A DNA stretch of 42,338 nucleotides from Hwanghaeella sp. (GTDB lineage Bacteria; Pseudomonadota; Alphaproteobacteria; UBA8366; Aestuariispiraceae): NCBI GenBank assembly GCA_028282025.1, contig JANQIT010000230.1, positions 1 to 42,338 of the forward strand, in the 5' to 3' direction. Positions 29,519-39,481 of this stretch are shown piece by piece (position 1 is the first letter of the stretch; each line of letters opens with the position of its first letter). The translations under genes and the position numbers were made by a program. The notes beneath the pieces were generated by a model. The model saw only the letters and a list, made by a program, of their open reading frames with translations. It made no database searches and was not told the origin of the DNA.

Positions 29519-30154
29519 TCAGTCTCCCCCGCCTTGAGGCGCATTCGGCGCGTCGGCGGTCTGCGGGGCCGGCCCGGTCAGAAGCGTCGTCGGGCCGCCT
29601 TCCGGTTCGGAGGTGATGCGCCCAATCTGGGACCCTACGGTAACCTCTCCCCCGCCTTTCAGCGTTTCCATGACGCCTATCAGGGTTTCCGGCGTCAGAT
29701 CCTCGAAGAAGTCATCGTTGATCTGCACCATCGGGGCGTTGCAGCAGGCGCCCAGGCATTCGACCTCGGTCAAGGTGAAGGTTTGATCCTCCGTCGTTTG
29801 ACCGTGTCCGATGCCGTATTTTTCCTTTACCGCCTGCATCAGTTCTTCCGCGCCGCGCAGCATGCAGGGCGTGGTGCCGCAGAGCTGCACGTGGAAGCGG
29901 CCGACCGGCTTCAGGTTGATCTGCGTAAAGAAGGTCGCCACTTCCATCACGCGGATGTAAGGCATTTCCAATTTCTCGGAAATCGCCCGCAGCGCGGCCT
30001 CGGTCACGTGCCCCCCGCCGTCGTGATTCTGTTCTTGCGCCAGGAACAGCAACGCAAGCACGGCGGACTGTTTCCGCTCGGGCGGATATTTCGCGATATT
30101 ACGCTCGGCCTCTTCCAGGAAACGGCCAGTGAATTCAAAACTGTCAGCACTCAT
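29519..30154 (-). CDS. nuoE: NADH-quinone oxidoreductase subunit E
   Basis: Thioredoxin-like 2Fe-2S subunit (cluster N1a) of the NADH module, 211 residues. The four ligands are in [12 protein letters not shown] and [18 protein letters not shown]-terminal extension of about 40 residues rich in Pro, Gly and Ala follows the domain, which is common in alphaproteobacteria. The ATG at 30154 overlaps the nuoD stop by 4 bases (ATGA). Confidence 0.96.
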   Translation of the reverse strand: MSADSFEFTGRFLEEAERNIAKYPPERKQSAVLALLFLAQEQNHDGGGHVTEAALRAISEKLEMPYIRVMEVATFFTQINLKPVGRFHVQLCGTTPCMLRGAEELMQAVKEKYGIGHGQTTEDQTFTLTEVECLGACCNAPMVQINDDFFEDLTPETLIGVMETLKGGGEVTVGSQIGRITSEPEGGPTTLLTGPAPQTADAPNAPQGGGD

Positions 30155-31368
30155 CGATCTATCTCACCGAAGACGACATCCATCGCGCCCAACACGGCGA
30201 CGGAATCGGCCAGCATGTGTCCCTTGCAGACGTAATCCATGGCCTGAAGATGGGCGAAGCCCGGCGCACGGATTTTACACCGATACGGTTTGTTCGTGCC
30301 GTCGGACACTAGATACACGCCGAACTCCCCTTTCGGGGCCTCGACCGCGGTATAGGTCTCGCCCGCCGGCACATGGAAGCCTTCGGTATACAGTTTGAAG
30401 TGATGGATCAACGCTTCCATCGAGCGTTTCATGTCGCCGCGGCCAGGCGGTCCGACCTTGCCGTCCGTCGTCATCACCGGGCCTTCCGGCATTTCGGCGA
30501 GACACTGTTTTACAATCCGAAGGGATTGCCGCATTTCCTCTACACGGACCAGGTAACGGCTGTAACAGTCGCCGGTCTTACCCACCGGAACGTCGAAATC
30601 CATCCGGTCATAGACGTCGTAAGGCTGCGCCTTGCGCAAATCCCAGGCGATGCCGGAGCCGCGCAGCACCGGCCCGGAACAGCCCCAGGCCAGAGCGTCT
30701 TCCGGCGTAATGATTCCGATATCGACAGAGCGCTGCTTGAAAATCCGGTTCTCCGTCAGCAGGCTTTCCATGTCGTCCATGAATTTCGGGAAACCGTCGG
30801 CCCACTCGGCGATCTTGTCGGCCATCCCCGCCGGCATATCCTGATGGACCCCGCCGACCCGGTAATAGGCTGCGTGCAGCCGCGCACCGCAGACGCTTTC
30901 GTAGAATTCCATCAGCTTTTCGCGCTCCTCGAAGGCCCACAGCATCGGCGTCATCGCGCCGACATCAAGACCATAGGCCGGAACGTTCAGGAGATGGTTC
31001 AGAAGCCGTGAGATTTCCGCGAACAGAACGCGCATATACTGGCCGCGTTCCGGTACTTCGACACCCAGCAGCTTTTCCGCCGCCAGGACGAAGGCGTGCT
31101 CCTGGCACATCGGGGCGACATAATCGAGACGGTCGAAATACGGGATGGCCTGAAGATAGGTCTTGTACTCTATCAGTTTCTCGGTGCCCCGGTGCAGCAG
31201 ACCGATATGGGGGTCGAGCCGCACGACCACCTCGCCGTCCATCTCCATCACCATGCGCAGAACGCCGTGCGCAGCCGGGTGCTGCGGACCGAAATTCATG
31301 GTCAGGGTCTTGATGGTGGGATCTTCGGGCTTGGTCGCCGCGGAGTCCGTGATCAGTTCCGCGCTCAT
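30151..31368 (-). CDS. nuoD: NADH-quinone oxidoreductase subunit D
   Basis: 49-kDa quinone-site subunit, related to the hydrogenase large subunit; 405 residues. Conserved elements are [14 protein letters not shown] near the N-terminus, [28 protein letters not shown] and the C-terminal [17 protein letters not shown]. The ATG at 31368 overlaps the nuoC stop by 4 bases. Confidence 0.97.
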   Translation of the reverse strand: MSAELITDSAATKPEDPTIKTLTMNFGPQHPAAHGVLRMVMEMDGEVVVRLDPHIGLLHRGTEKLIEYKTYLQAIPYFDRLDYVAPMCQEHAFVLAAEKLLGVEVPERGQYMRVLFAEISRLLNHLLNVPAYGLDVGAMTPMLWAFEEREKLMEFYESVCGARLHAAYYRVGGVHQDMPAGMADKIAEWADGFPKFMDDMESLLTENRIFKQRSVDIGIITPEDALAWGCSGPVLRGSGIAWDLRKAQPYDVYDRMDFDVPVGKTGDCYSRYLVRVEEMRQSLRIVKQCLAEMPEGPVMTTDGKVGPPGRGDMKRSMEALIHHFKLYTEGFHVPAGETYTAVEAPKGEFGVYLVSDGTNKPYRCKIRAPGFAHLQAMDYVCKGHMLADSVAVLGAMDVVFGEIDR

Positions 31369-31997
31369 GCGCGTTCTCCCGCTTCGTCCTCGGTTGCCTT
31401 TTCATCCCCCGGCAGGGTCGGGGTCATGCCCTCCCACGGCGAGAGGAAATCGAATTTCCGGAATTCCTGGGTCAGGGCGACGGGCTCGTATACAACGCGG
31501 CGCTGTTCATCGTCATAGCGGACTTCGACATAGCCCGTCAGCGGGAAATCCTTCCGAAGGGGGTGCCCCTCAAATCCGTAATCCGTCAGGATTCGGCGCA
31601 GATCCGGATGGTCGCTGAAGAAGACGCCGTAAAGGTCCCAGACCTCGCGCTCGAACCAATCCGCCGTCGGCCAGACCCCGGCAACACTGGGGACAGGCGT
31701 TTCTTCATCGGTGCGCACCTTGAGCCGCAAGCGCAGGTTATGCTTCAGACTCAGCAGGTTATAGACCACGTCGAATCGTTGCTCGCGCTCCGGATAATCG
31801 ACGCCGCAGATGTCGGAACACATCTTGAAGAGACAGTTCGCGTCGTCGCGCACGAACTTGGCCACTTTCACCAGGCTCCCAGGCGCCACGACCACGGACA
31901 GTTCGCCCAGCAACAGCGTGCTTTCGACGATATCGTCCGGGAACTTGGCCGCGAGATAATCGCCCAGTTCCGTAATTGCTTCTGTACGTTCGTCCAT
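31365..31997 (-). CDS. nuoC: NADH-quinone oxidoreductase subunit C
   Basis: 30-kDa subunit of the connecting arm of complex I, 210 residues. The diagnostic motif [37 protein letters not shown] is present in pieces ([10 protein letters not shown], then [16 protein letters not shown]). I chose the ATG at 31997, giving [15 protein letters not shown]; the frame also has an ATG at 32036, 11 bases after nuoB, which would add 13 non-conserved residues. Confidence 0.94.
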   Translation of the reverse strand: MDERTEAITELGDYLAAKFPDDIVESTLLLGELSVVVAPGSLVKVAKFVRDDANCLFKMCSDICGVDYPEREQRFDVVYNLLSLKHNLRLRLKVRTDEETPVPSVAGVWPTADWFEREVWDLYGVFFSDHPDLRRILTDYGFEGHPLRKDFPLTGYVEVRYDDEQRRVVYEPVALTQEFRKFDFLSPWEGMTPTLPGDEKATEDEAGERA

Positions 31998-32047
31998 TCG
32001 TTCAACCGTTCCGTTGCGTCCCATCCCTGAAACCATGCGGTTTCACA

Positions 32048-32590
32048 TCAACGGGCGATCGTTCCCGTTCGGCGAATCTTCTTCTGCAATTGCAGAACGC
32101 CGTAAACCAAAGCCTCCGCCGTCGGCGGGCAGCCCGGTACATAAATATCCACGGGAACGACGCGGTCGCATCCCCGCACCACCGAGTAGGAGTAGTGGTA
32201 ATAGCCCCCGCCATTGGCGCAGGACCCCATGGAAATCACCCAGCGTGGCTCGGCCATCTGGTCGTATACCTTGCGCAGCGCAGGGGCCATCTTGTTGGTC
32301 AGGGTGCCGGCGACGATCATCACATCGGACTGCCGCGGGCTGGCGCGCACCACAACGCCGAATCTGTCCAGATCGTATCGGGGCATATAGGCGTGGATCA
32401 TTTCCACCGCGCAGCAGGCCAAGCCGAACGTCATGGGCCACATCGACCCCGTCCGGGCCCAATTCACCAATTTATCGACATTGGCGACCACGAACCCCTT
32501 ATCCTGCAACTCGTCGGTGACGGTTTTCAGAACGGCATCCTGCCCGGCCCCGGGCGGAAGCGGTGCGGTCGATTCGGACGCTAGAGACAT
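32048..32590 (-). CDS. nuoB: NADH-quinone oxidoreductase subunit B
   Basis: Carries cluster N2, the last iron-sulfur centre before quinone; 180 residues. The ligands are in [21 protein letters not shown] and [11 protein letters not shown]. The helix [13 protein letters not shown] at the quinone site is intact. ATG 32590 was chosen because the longer frame runs into nuoA, and it leaves a 41-base gap after nuoA. Confidence 0.96.
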   Translation of the reverse strand: MSLASESTAPLPPGAGQDAVLKTVTDELQDKGFVVANVDKLVNWARTGSMWPMTFGLACCAVEMIHAYMPRYDLDRFGVVVRASPRQSDVMIVAGTLTNKMAPALRKVYDQMAEPRWVISMGSCANGGGYYHYSYSVVRGCDRVVPVDIYVPGCPPTAEALVYGVLQLQKKIRRTGTIAR

Positions 32591-32631
32591 GTCTGTATTC
32601 TCAACCTCGCTCGGAAACGCAGGCGCGCTCC

Positions 32632-32997
32632 CTACTCCCAATCCAGGGCGCCTTTGCGCCACTCATAGATGAACCCGATGGTCAGGATACCCAGGAAGAT
32701 CACCATAGACCAAAACCCGAACAGGCCGATATCGCCAAGCGCGACCGCCCACGGGAACAGAAACGCCACTTCCAGATCGAAGATGATGAAGAGAAGCGTG
32801 ACCAGATAGAAACGCACGTCAAAGCGCGACCGCGCATCGTCGAACGCCTCGAACCCGCATTCGTAAGCGGAGAGTTTTTCGGAGTCCGGATGCTGGCGCG
32901 CAACCACCATGCTGCCGACGACCATTATGACCGCCAGTCCAACCGCAATCCCAAGAAAAACCAGGATTGCGAAATACTCGCTGAGTAGGTCAGTCAC
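32632..32997 (-). CDS. nuoA: NADH-quinone oxidoreductase subunit A
   Basis: Three-helix membrane subunit near the quinone site, first gene of the operon; 121 residues. The conserved loop [21 protein letters not shown] and [13 protein letters not shown] are present. The start is GTG at 32997 with GGAG 6 bases before it. Its 5' flank is AT-rich and must hold the operon promoter. Confidence 0.96.
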   Translation of the reverse strand: MTDLLSEYFAILVFLGIAVGLAVIMVVGSMVVARQHPDSEKLSAYECGFEAFDDARSRFDVRFYLVTLLFIIFDLEVAFLFPWAVALGDIGLFGFWSMVIFLGILTIGFIYEWRKGALDWE

Positions 32998-33207
32998 CCC
33001 CGTCTCCTACGCTGCGTGAGTTCTGTCGTGGAACCAACCTCAAACCATCCCCCGCGTCAACGACTGTTATTGACGCATTATCCGCGCTTCTTTCCGCACC
33101 GCAGCATAAGTTAACCGCATTATGCCAGCAACCGCACAGCAAGCCTTTATACAGGTTACTGTAGCAGGAAATCGTTAATTTTTAGTAGGAAGGACCGATC
33201 CAGGAAG
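32998..33207 (-). promoter_or_regulatory. nuo operon promoter region
   Basis: This AT-rich stretch between tRNA-Asp and nuoA should hold the complex I promoter. The best pair I see on the minus strand is TTGCTG, 17 bases, TATGCT, in the part around 33090-33125; both boxes are weak. I see no clear terminator after tRNA-Asp, so some read-through from the tRNA into nuo is possible. Confidence 0.3.
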
Positions 33208-33285
<78 letters not shown>

Positions 33286-33686
33286 TTCCTTGACATCGGC
33301 GTGTCGCCTCCGTCGTTCGGATGCGCGTTACTAATGCCACCCCCCGGGGCTGTCAAGCGACCCAAGACGCAGAAATGAAATAAAACTGCGACCGCCCCAA
33401 AACACTTTCCGGGTATGGGATTCGCCGGTGTTTCCAAGCCCCTGAAACACGGCGGCAGGCGAAGATTTTTCGTGCGCACCGCCGCCGTTCCAGGCGCACA
33501 ATCTCCCGCCCCGGATCTCAGCGCGGGCCGGTCGGAATGGGTATGGGACCCGGAGCCCAAGAAGGACAGGTGCTTCTTGTTCAGGCTGCGATATGGCGTG
33601 CCGGAGGGGGCATACATCGAACCGCGACAAGCGCCGGGAACGCATCCCGGTTATCCGTTGTCCGATTGTTTCGCTTTAGGAGGTTT
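33286..33686. other. Long spacer between tRNA-Asp and tRNA-Val, no gene seen
   Basis: About 400 bases without a convincing gene: frames are open by chance because of the G+C content and none resembles a protein family. A short hairpin (CCGGGA at 33634-33639 with TCCCGG at 33645-33650) is the only structure I noticed, and it has no T tract. The two tRNA genes are therefore probably transcribed separately or as a processed precursor. Confidence 0.6.
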
Positions 33687-33762
33687 TGGTGGGCCGTGAC
33701 AGGATCGAACTGCCGACATCTTCGGTGTAAACGAAGCGCTCTCCCAGCTGAGCTAACGGCCC
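33687..33762 (-). tRNA. tRNA-Val (anticodon TAC)
   Basis: A 76-base minus-strand cloverleaf: acceptor GGGCCGT with ACGGCCC, anticodon stem CTTCG/CGAAG around TTTACAC (anticodon TAC), T loop TTCGATC, discriminator A and an encoded CCA. The hup, tRNA-Val, tRNA-Asp, nuoA order is common in alphaproteobacteria. Confidence 0.97.
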
Positions 33763-33791
33763 TTAGCGTCCAACGAACGCGATGGCGAAGG

Positions 33792-33820
33792 CATGTACAG
33801 CATTGCACGGGGGCAATCAA
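33792..33820 (-). promoter_or_regulatory. Candidate tRNA-Val promoter
   Basis: TTGATT (33820-33815), 17 bases, then TACATG (33797-33792) on the minus strand. Transcription would begin about 20 bases ahead of the tRNA 5' end. The -35 box is good, the -10 box weak. Confidence 0.35.
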
Positions 33821-33878
33821 TCGCCGGAATGATTTAACCTTGGGACGCACCCGCGAAGATACGCCTTTCCACTGGCGT

Positions 33879-33910
33879 AAAAAAGAAACGGCCGCCCTTG
33901 CGGGCAGCCG
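33879..33910 (-). terminator. hupB intrinsic terminator
   Basis: On the minus strand CGGCTGCCC (33910-33902) pairs with GGGCGGCCG (33897-33889) over 9 bp with one G-U around a GCAA loop, followed by TTTCTTTTTT. It starts 24 bases after the hupB stop. Confidence 0.9.
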
Positions 33911-33934
33911 ATCCCAAAAAACAGTCCGTGAAGC

Positions 33935-34207
33935 TTAGTTCACGGCGTCTTTCAAACCCTTGCCGGCTTTGAATTTCGGCTGTTTGGACGCCGGAATTTT
34001 GATCTTTTCGCCAGTGCGGGGATTACGTCCTTCGGACGCGGCGCGGTGAGCGACACTGAAGGTGCCGAAACCAACCAGGCGAACTTCGTCGCCGGATTTC
34101 AGCGAAGCGCTGATGCTGTCGAACACGGCGTCAACTGCCTTCGTAGAATCAGCTTTCGAAAGGCCAGCCGAGTCGGCGACGGCCGCCACCAAATCATTCT
34201 TATTCAC
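33935..34207 (-). CDS. hupB: DNA-binding protein HU
   Basis: Nucleoid-associated protein that bends DNA without sequence specificity; 90 residues, the standard HU length. N-terminus NKNDLVAAVADSAGLSKA, DNA-binding arm region GFGTFSVAHRAASEGRNPRTGEKI with the intercalating Pro, and C-terminal PKFKAGKGLKDAVN. The start is GTG at 34207 with AAGGGGG 6 bases upstream; the longer open frame is not homologous. It has its own promoter and terminator. Confidence 0.96.
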   Translation of the reverse strand: MNKNDLVAAVADSAGLSKADSTKAVDAVFDSISASLKSGDEVRLVGFGTFSVAHRAASEGRNPRTGEKIKIPASKQPKFKAGKGLKDAVN

Positions 34208-34309
34208 GTTAAGCCCCCTTTTAGCAAAGTGCGGGTGTTTGAACGGCGCGCAGCGTTTGCGCGGTGATGCGAACAGGGCGTTAATAAACCATTCCCTGAT
34301 ACAGACTGG

Positions 34310-34339
34310 ATAGTATGGGGATTCAGAAAACAGCGTCAA
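34310..34339 (-). promoter_or_regulatory. hupB promoter
   Basis: TTGACG (34339-34334), an 18-base spacer and TACTAT (34315-34310) on the minus strand, in AT-rich sequence. The transcript would start near 34303 and have a leader of about 95 bases. Confidence 0.65.
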
Positions 34340-34420
34340 TCGATATCCCGCAAAATATCGCGGAATTCTGCGGTTTTTACGTGAAATCTTATGAATAGAA
34401 GATAGCGTGGCCGGATACAG

Positions 34421-34451
34421 GAAAGGGCCGGGTGAACGACCCGGCCCTTTC
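34421..34451 (-). terminator. Perfect 13-bp hairpin after lon
   Basis: Bases 34421-34433 and 34439-34451 are perfectly complementary (core AAAGGGCCGGGT) around a 5-base loop, 64 bases after the lon stop. Only three T belong to the end of the stem and no T run follows, so it may end transcription with a factor or protect the lon mRNA 3' end. Confidence 0.6.
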
Positions 34452-34514
34452 ATACCAATTTACCGTCTGTGCGCCTGCATTCCGATAACATGCCGGCGCA
34501 ATGTGGATACGGCG

Positions 34515-36938
34515 TCAGTGCGTTGTCATACTGCCGTGTTCGTCCACATCATCACCAGTTCCCGGCGCGCTGTCGACCGCCTTGCCCTCTTCATCTTCCG
34601 GCGACCATTCAATCGGGGTCAGCGCATCGGCCAAAGCCCGCGACAGAACCTCGTCGACCGTAGAAACAGGAACGATTTCAAGACCTTTCTTCACGTTCGC
34701 CGGAATGTCGGCGAGGTCTTTCTCGTTATCCTTCGGAATAAGAACGGTCTTGATGCCACCCCGCAACGCCGCCAGCAGCTTCTCCTTCAGGCCGCCAATC
34801 GGCAAAACACGGCCGCGCAGCGTGATTTCACCGGTCATCGCCACATCCTTGCGAACGGGAATGCCCGTCAGAATCGACACCATGGAGGTTACCATCGCCA
34901 CACCGGCAGACGGACCGTCTTTCGGCGTCGCCCCTTCCGGCACATGGACGTGGATGTCGCTTTTGTTAAATGCAGTGGGTTTAACCCCCAGCGACGGCGC
35001 CCGGCTGCGGATGAAATACTCCGCCGCCTGAATCGATTCCTGCATGACATCGCCAAGCTTGCCGGTCTTCGTCACGCGGCCCTTGCCGGGGACCAGAACC
35101 GATTCGATGTTCAGCAGTTCCCCGCCGACTTCCGTCCAGGCGAGGCCCGTTACTACGCCAACCAGATCGTCCTCTTCGATTTCACCGAAACGGAATTTCC
35201 GGATGCCCGCGTACTTCTCCAGATTCGCACTGGTGATGGAGACGGTTTCCTTACCGTCGCCGACGATTTCCTTGATCGCCTTCCTAGCAAGGTTCGCGAT
35301 TTCCCGCTCCAGGCTTCGGACGCCAGCTTCACGTGTATAGTAGCGAATCAAATCCCGGAGCGCATTGTCCGAAATCGAGAACTCTTCCTTCTTCAGGCCG
35401 TTCTCGCCGATCTGTTTGCGCAGCAGGTGCCGTTTGGAGATTTCGATCTTCTCATCTTCCGTGTAGCCCGGAATCCGGATGATTTCCATCCGGTCGAGCA
35501 AGGGCTGCGGCATGCGCAGCGTGTTCGCCGTGGTGACGAACATCACGTCGGAAAGGTCGTAATCCACCTCAAGGTAATGATCGTTAAAGGTGTTGTTCTG
35601 TTCCGGGTCCAACACTTCCAACAAGGCCGAAGACGGATCGCCGCGCCAATCCGCGCCCAACTTGTCGATCTCATCGAGCAGGAACAGCGGATTGGATTTC
35701 TTGGCCTTCTTCATGCCTTGCAGCACGCGCCCGGGCATCGACCCGATATAGGTGCGCCGATGACCGCGGATCTCCGATTCGTCCCGCACGCCGCCGAGCG
35801 ACATCCGCACGAATTCGCGGCCCGTGGCCCGCGCAATCGACTTGCCAAGAGAGGTTTTACCCACGCCGGGCGGGCCAACCAGACACAGGATCGGTCCCTT
35901 CACCTTCTTCATTCGAACCTGAACGGCGAGGTATTCGACAATGCGTTCCTTCACCTTCTCCAGGCCGTAATGATCGGTATCCAGGATTTTCTGCGCTTCG
36001 TTCAGGTCCTTCTTAACCCGGGAGCGCTTCTTCCACGGAATGCTGAGCATCCAGTCGAGATAATTGCGCACCACCGTCGCTTCGGCGGACATCGGGCTCA
36101 TATTGCGCAGCTTTTTCAGCTCCTGATGCGCCTTTTCCTCCGCTTCCTTCGACAGTTTGGTCGCTTTAATTTTCTCTTCGAGTTCGGCCAGTTCGTCCTT
36201 GCCGTCTTCGCCCTCGCCCAACTCCTTCTGAATGGCCTTCATCTGCTCATTCAGATAGTACTCGCGCTGGGTCTTCTCCATCTGCCGCTTCACGCGGTTG
36301 CGGATGCGTTTTTCGACCTGCAGAACGCTGATCTCGCCTTCCATCAGCGAATAGATCTTCTCCAGCCGTTCGGACACGGTGGAGATTTCCAGCAATTCCT
36401 GCTTGTCGGCGATCTTCAGCGCCAAGTGCTGAGCGACCGTATCGGCCAGCTTGCCCGGATCCTCGATCTGATTGATCGAAATCAGGACCTCGGCGGGCAC
36501 CTTCTTGTTCAGCTTGATATACTGTTCGAACTGCGTGACGACGGCGCGGGCCAGGGCCTCAAGCTCTTCCTCGGGCGCCCGCACTTCGTCGACCATCTCC
36601 GCATAGGCCTGGAAGAAGTCCGGGTTTTCGGCGAATTCCACAAGGCTTGCGCGGTGCACGCCTTCCACCAGGACTTTCACCGTGCCATCGGGCAGCTTCA
36701 GCAACTGCAGTACGGTCGCGATCGTGCCGACTTCGTAGACATCTTCCGGTTTGGGGTCGTCTTCGCCGGCATTTTTCTGCGTTACCAGAAGGATTTGCTT
36801 ATCGTCCTTCATAACGTCTTCCAAGGCGCGCACCGACTTCTCGCGGCCGACGAACAAGGGAACGATCATGTGTGGAAAGACGACGATATCCCGCAACGGC
36901 AGCACGGGATACAAAACTCCATGAGGCAGTTCCAACAT
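34515..36938 (-). CDS. lon: ATP-dependent protease La
   Basis: Cytoplasmic AAA+ protease for misfolded and regulatory proteins, 807 residues from ATG 36938 ([20 protein letters not shown] is the canonical N-terminus). A coiled-coil region surrounds residues 190-270. Walker A is [14 protein letters not shown] and Walker B is [10 protein letters not shown]. The catalytic dyad is the Ser of [11 protein letters not shown] and the Lys of [11 protein letters not shown]. The AAGAG upstream of the ATG supports this start over the longer frame. It follows clpX after 210 bases and has a candidate heat-shock promoter. Confidence 0.97.
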   Translation of the reverse strand: MLELPHGVLYPVLPLRDIVVFPHMIVPLFVGREKSVRALEDVMKDDKQILLVTQKNAGEDDPKPEDVYEVGTIATVLQLLKLPDGTVKVLVEGVHRASLVEFAENPDFFQAYAEMVDEVRAPEEELEALARAVVTQFEQYIKLNKKVPAEVLISINQIEDPGKLADTVAQHLALKIADKQELLEISTVSERLEKIYSLMEGEISVLQVEKRIRNRVKRQMEKTQREYYLNEQMKAIQKELGEGEDGKDELAELEEKIKATKLSKEAEEKAHQELKKLRNMSPMSAEATVVRNYLDWMLSIPWKKRSRVKKDLNEAQKILDTDHYGLEKVKERIVEYLAVQVRMKKVKGPILCLVGPPGVGKTSLGKSIARATGREFVRMSLGGVRDESEIRGHRRTYIGSMPGRVLQGMKKAKKSNPLFLLDEIDKLGADWRGDPSSALLEVLDPEQNNTFNDHYLEVDYDLSDVMFVTTANTLRMPQPLLDRMEIIRIPGYTEDEKIEISKRHLLRKQIGENGLKKEEFSISDNALRDLIRYYTREAGVRSLEREIANLARKAIKEIVGDGKETVSITSANLEKYAGIRKFRFGEIEEDDLVGVVTGLAWTEVGGELLNIESVLVPGKGRVTKTGKLGDVMQESIQAAEYFIRSRAPSLGVKPTAFNKSDIHVHVPEGATPKDGPSAGVAMVTSMVSILTGIPVRKDVAMTGEITLRGRVLPIGGLKEKLLAALRGGIKTVLIPKDNEKDLADIPANVKKGLEIVPVSTVDEVLSRALADALTPIEWSPEDEEGKAVDSAPGTGDDVDEHGSMTTH

Positions 36939-37052
36939 GTAATGTGATCTCTTCTTACTGTAACGGCGCGGTCGCGCCACCGTTCTTGATCTTTCGCCAC
37001 GGCCCGATATGACGGCGCCGCGGCAAGGCGAATACTTCACTTGAAGTACAGA

Positions 37053-37082
37053 ATAAGTGGCCTAAGCGGCGTATTCTTCAAG
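37053..37082 (-). promoter_or_regulatory. Candidate heat-shock (sigma-32) promoter of lon
   Basis: CTTGAA (37082-37077) and CTTAT (37057-37053) on the minus strand, 19 bases apart, fit the alphaproteobacterial sigma-32 pattern (CTTGAA, 17-18 bases, CYTAT) apart from one extra base. It lies about 115 bases before the lon start, where such a promoter is expected. Confidence 0.4.
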
Positions 37083-37148
37083 TCTTGACAAGTGTGACGT
37101 CCGTAACCAGCGACGCCCGAAACGCCGCCAGCTTGAAATATACGGCGC

Positions 37149-38417
37149 TTAAGAAGCCGTGGACCCCAAATCCTCGCGCCGTTCGGAATAAATATACAGC
37201 GGCTCCGCGCGTCCCTCGACGACTTCCTTGTTGATCACCACCTCTTCGACGGATTCCAACCCGGGCAGTTCATACATCGGATCCAGCAGGATCGATTCCA
37301 TGATCGAACGCAGGCCGCGCGCGCCGGTCTTGCGCTGAATAGCCTTCTGCGCCACCGCGCGAAGCGCGTCATCCGTGAATTCGACCTTGACGTTCTCCAT
37401 CTCGAACAGGCGCTGGTACTGCTTGACCAGGGCGTTTCGGGGCGAGGTCAGGATATCGACCAGCGCGTCCTCGTCCAGATCCATCAGCGTCGCCAGGACG
37501 GGCACGCGGCCTACGAATTCCGGGATAAGACCGAATTTCAACAGGTCTTCCGGCTCGATCTCCATCAGCAGCTCGCCGACGGCCCGCTCGTCATCGTCCC
37601 GCACGTCGGCGCCGAAGCCGATCGCGGAGCCCTTGCCCCGTTGGGAGATGATCTTCTCAAGCCCGGCGAAAGCGCCGCCGCAGATGAACAGGATATTGGT
37701 CGTATCCACCTGCAGGAATTCCTGCTGCGGATGCTTGCGCCCGCCCTGGGGCGGCACGCTGGCAACGGTTCCTTCCATGATTTTCAGCAGGGCCTGCTGA
37801 ACTCCCTCGCCCGAAACGTCCCGGGTGATCGAGGGGTTGTCGGACTTGCGGCTGATCTTATCGACTTCGTCGATATAGACGATGCCGCGCTGCGCGCGCT
37901 CGACATTGTAGTCGGCGGCCTGCAGCAGCTTCAGAATGATGTTTTCGACATCTTCGCCGACATAGCCGGCCTCTGTAAGGGTCGTCGCGTCTGCCATGGT
38001 GAAAGGAACATCCAGGATGCGGGCCAGCGTCTGCGCCAGCAGCGTCTTGCCGCAACCGGTCGGACCGATCAGCAGGATGTTCGATTTGGCCAGTTCGACA
38101 TCGTTGTTCTTTGTGGCGTGGGCCAGTCGTTTGTAGTGGTTATGGACCGCCACCGACAGAACGCGCTTGGCGTGATCCTGGCCGATCACATAGTCGTCCA
38201 GGACCTCCCGGATCTCCTGCGGCGTCGGCACGCCGTCGGCGTTCTTGGAGACGGCTGTCTTGTGATCTTCGCGGATGATGTCCATGCAAAGCTCGACGCA
38301 TTCGTCGCAGATGAACACCGTCGGTCCCGCGATCAGCTTCCGGACCTCATGCTGACTCTTGCCGCAAAATGAGCAGTAGAGCGTGTTCTTACCGTCGCCG
38401 CCTGTGGATTTACTCAT
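37149..38417 (-). CDS. clpX: ATP-dependent Clp protease ATP-binding subunit ClpX
   Basis: AAA+ unfoldase that feeds substrates to ClpP, 422 residues. The N-terminal zinc-binding domain has Cys15, Cys18, Cys37 and Cys40. Walker A is [15 protein letters not shown] and Walker B is [11 protein letters not shown]; the IGF loop for ClpP binding is in the [10 protein letters not shown] segment. Start ATG at 38417 with AAAGG upstream. It has its own candidate promoter in the 294-base gap after clpP. Confidence 0.97.
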   Translation of the reverse strand: MSKSTGGDGKNTLYCSFCGKSQHEVRKLIAGPTVFICDECVELCMDIIREDHKTAVSKNADGVPTPQEIREVLDDYVIGQDHAKRVLSVAVHNHYKRLAHATKNNDVELAKSNILLIGPTGCGKTLLAQTLARILDVPFTMADATTLTEAGYVGEDVENIILKLLQAADYNVERAQRGIVYIDEVDKISRKSDNPSITRDVSGEGVQQALLKIMEGTVASVPPQGGRKHPQQEFLQVDTTNILFICGGAFAGLEKIISQRGKGSAIGFGADVRDDDERAVGELLMEIEPEDLLKFGLIPEFVGRVPVLATLMDLDEDALVDILTSPRNALVKQYQRLFEMENVKVEFTDDALRAVAQKAIQRKTGARGLRSIMESILLDPMYELPGLESVEEVVINKEVVEGRAEPLYIYSERREDLGSTAS

Positions 38418-38490
38418 AGAAAGGCCTTTCGATTTTCCCCGGCTCTACATACGCCGACCCGGGCCGATGAGGTCACTGCCCCACACATCT

Positions 38491-38520
38491 ATACTACCCA
38501 GTGCGAAGCCGGGGCCTCAA
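38491..38520 (-). promoter_or_regulatory. Candidate clpX promoter
   Basis: TTGAGG (38520-38515), an 18-base spacer and TAGTAT (38496-38491) on the minus strand. Transcription would start near 38484 with a leader of about 65 bases. The rest of the clpP-clpX gap (38418-38711) holds no gene I can support. Confidence 0.45.
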
Positions 38521-38711
38521 CGTCAAAATTGGACAACTTCCCGGCACCGGGAACAAGTATTTGGAATTGCTAAGCTTAAAATCCGTCCAGCATCGGTTGC
38601 CGCAGGATGCGTCCGCTTTGCCGCCACTACCCCAGTGCCGCCCAGCCCGGCCGCCGCGCAGGAAACCCTCTCCGCGGCGTCGGCGAGGGAATGGTCGAGA
38701 CGCCCTCAGCG

Positions 38712-39347
38712 TTACCCGCCGTTCTCGTCCGGCGCGGACGGGCGCTTGTCGACAACTTCGTCGATCAAGCCGAATTCCTTGGCCTCTTCCGGGGACATGA
38801 AATTGTCCCGCTCCATGGCCCCTTCGATGGTTTTCAGCTTCTGGCCCGTATGCTCGACATAGATCTGGTTCAGCCGCTCGCGCGTCTTGATGATCTCTCG
38901 CGCCTGAATTTCGATATCCGTCGCCTGTCCCTGGGCGCCGCCCGACGGCTGATGGATCATGATCCGGCTGTTCGGCAGCGCGAAGCGCTTGCCCTTCGCG
39001 CCCGCGGTCAACAGCAGGGAGCCGGCCGACATGGCCTGACCGATGCAGACCGTCGATACTTCCGGACGGATGTACTGCATGGTGTCGTACATCGCCAAAC
39101 CGGACGACACGACGCCGCCCGGCGAGTTGATGTAGAAGGCGATCTCCTTCGACGGGTTTTCCGACTCCAGATACAGCAACTGGGCGCAGATCAGGCTGGC
39201 GACATGATCTTCCACGGGGCCGGTCAGAAAGATGATCCGTTCTTTGAGCAGCCGGGAGTAGATGTCGTAGGCGCGTTCGCCCCGATTTGTCTGTTCCACC
39301 ACCATGGGAACGAGCGAATTCATGTAGAGATCGATTGGGTCACGCAT
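38712..39347 (-). CDS. clpP: ATP-dependent Clp protease proteolytic subunit
   Basis: Serine protease that forms the barrel partnered with ClpX, 211 residues. The catalytic triad is Ser107 in GQAMSAGS, His132 in MIHQPSGG and Asp181 in MERDNFMS. The substrate-handling strand [12 protein letters not shown] is intact. ATG 39347 ([20 protein letters not shown]) has AAGGAG 12 bases upstream; the longer frame is non-homologous, and a start eight codons later is possible. It follows tig after 134 bases. Confidence 0.96.
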   Translation of the reverse strand: MRDPIDLYMNSLVPMVVEQTNRGERAYDIYSRLLKERIIFLTGPVEDHVASLICAQLLYLESENPSKEIAFYINSPGGVVSSGLAMYDTMQYIRPEVSTVCIGQAMSAGSLLLTAGAKGKRFALPNSRIMIHQPSGGAQGQATDIEIQAREIIKTRERLNQIYVEHTGQKLKTIEGAMERDNFMSPEEAKEFGLIDEVVDKRPSAPDENGG

Positions 39348-39437
39348 GGCTGGCCGACGCTCCTTCACACAGGCGATGCAAGATTGGCGGCGCGGGCCCG
39401 GCCGGACCCGCCCGGATAGAACTATTCGAACGTAAGG

Positions 39438-39468
39438 TCTGGCGGAGGAGAATTCACCCCCCGCCAGA
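39438..39468 (-). terminator. Weak hairpin after tig
   Basis: TCTGGCGG (39438-39445) pairs perfectly with CCGCCAGA (39461-39468) over 8 bp in the tig-clpP gap, 14 bases after the tig stop. No T tract follows, so full termination is doubtful and read-through into clpP is likely. Confidence 0.35.
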
Positions 39469-39481
39469 AAATTCAAGGCGA

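Noticed and set aside
34407-36947. 846-codon open frame on the plus strand
   Set aside because: It lies opposite lon and shows no domain; composition explains it.
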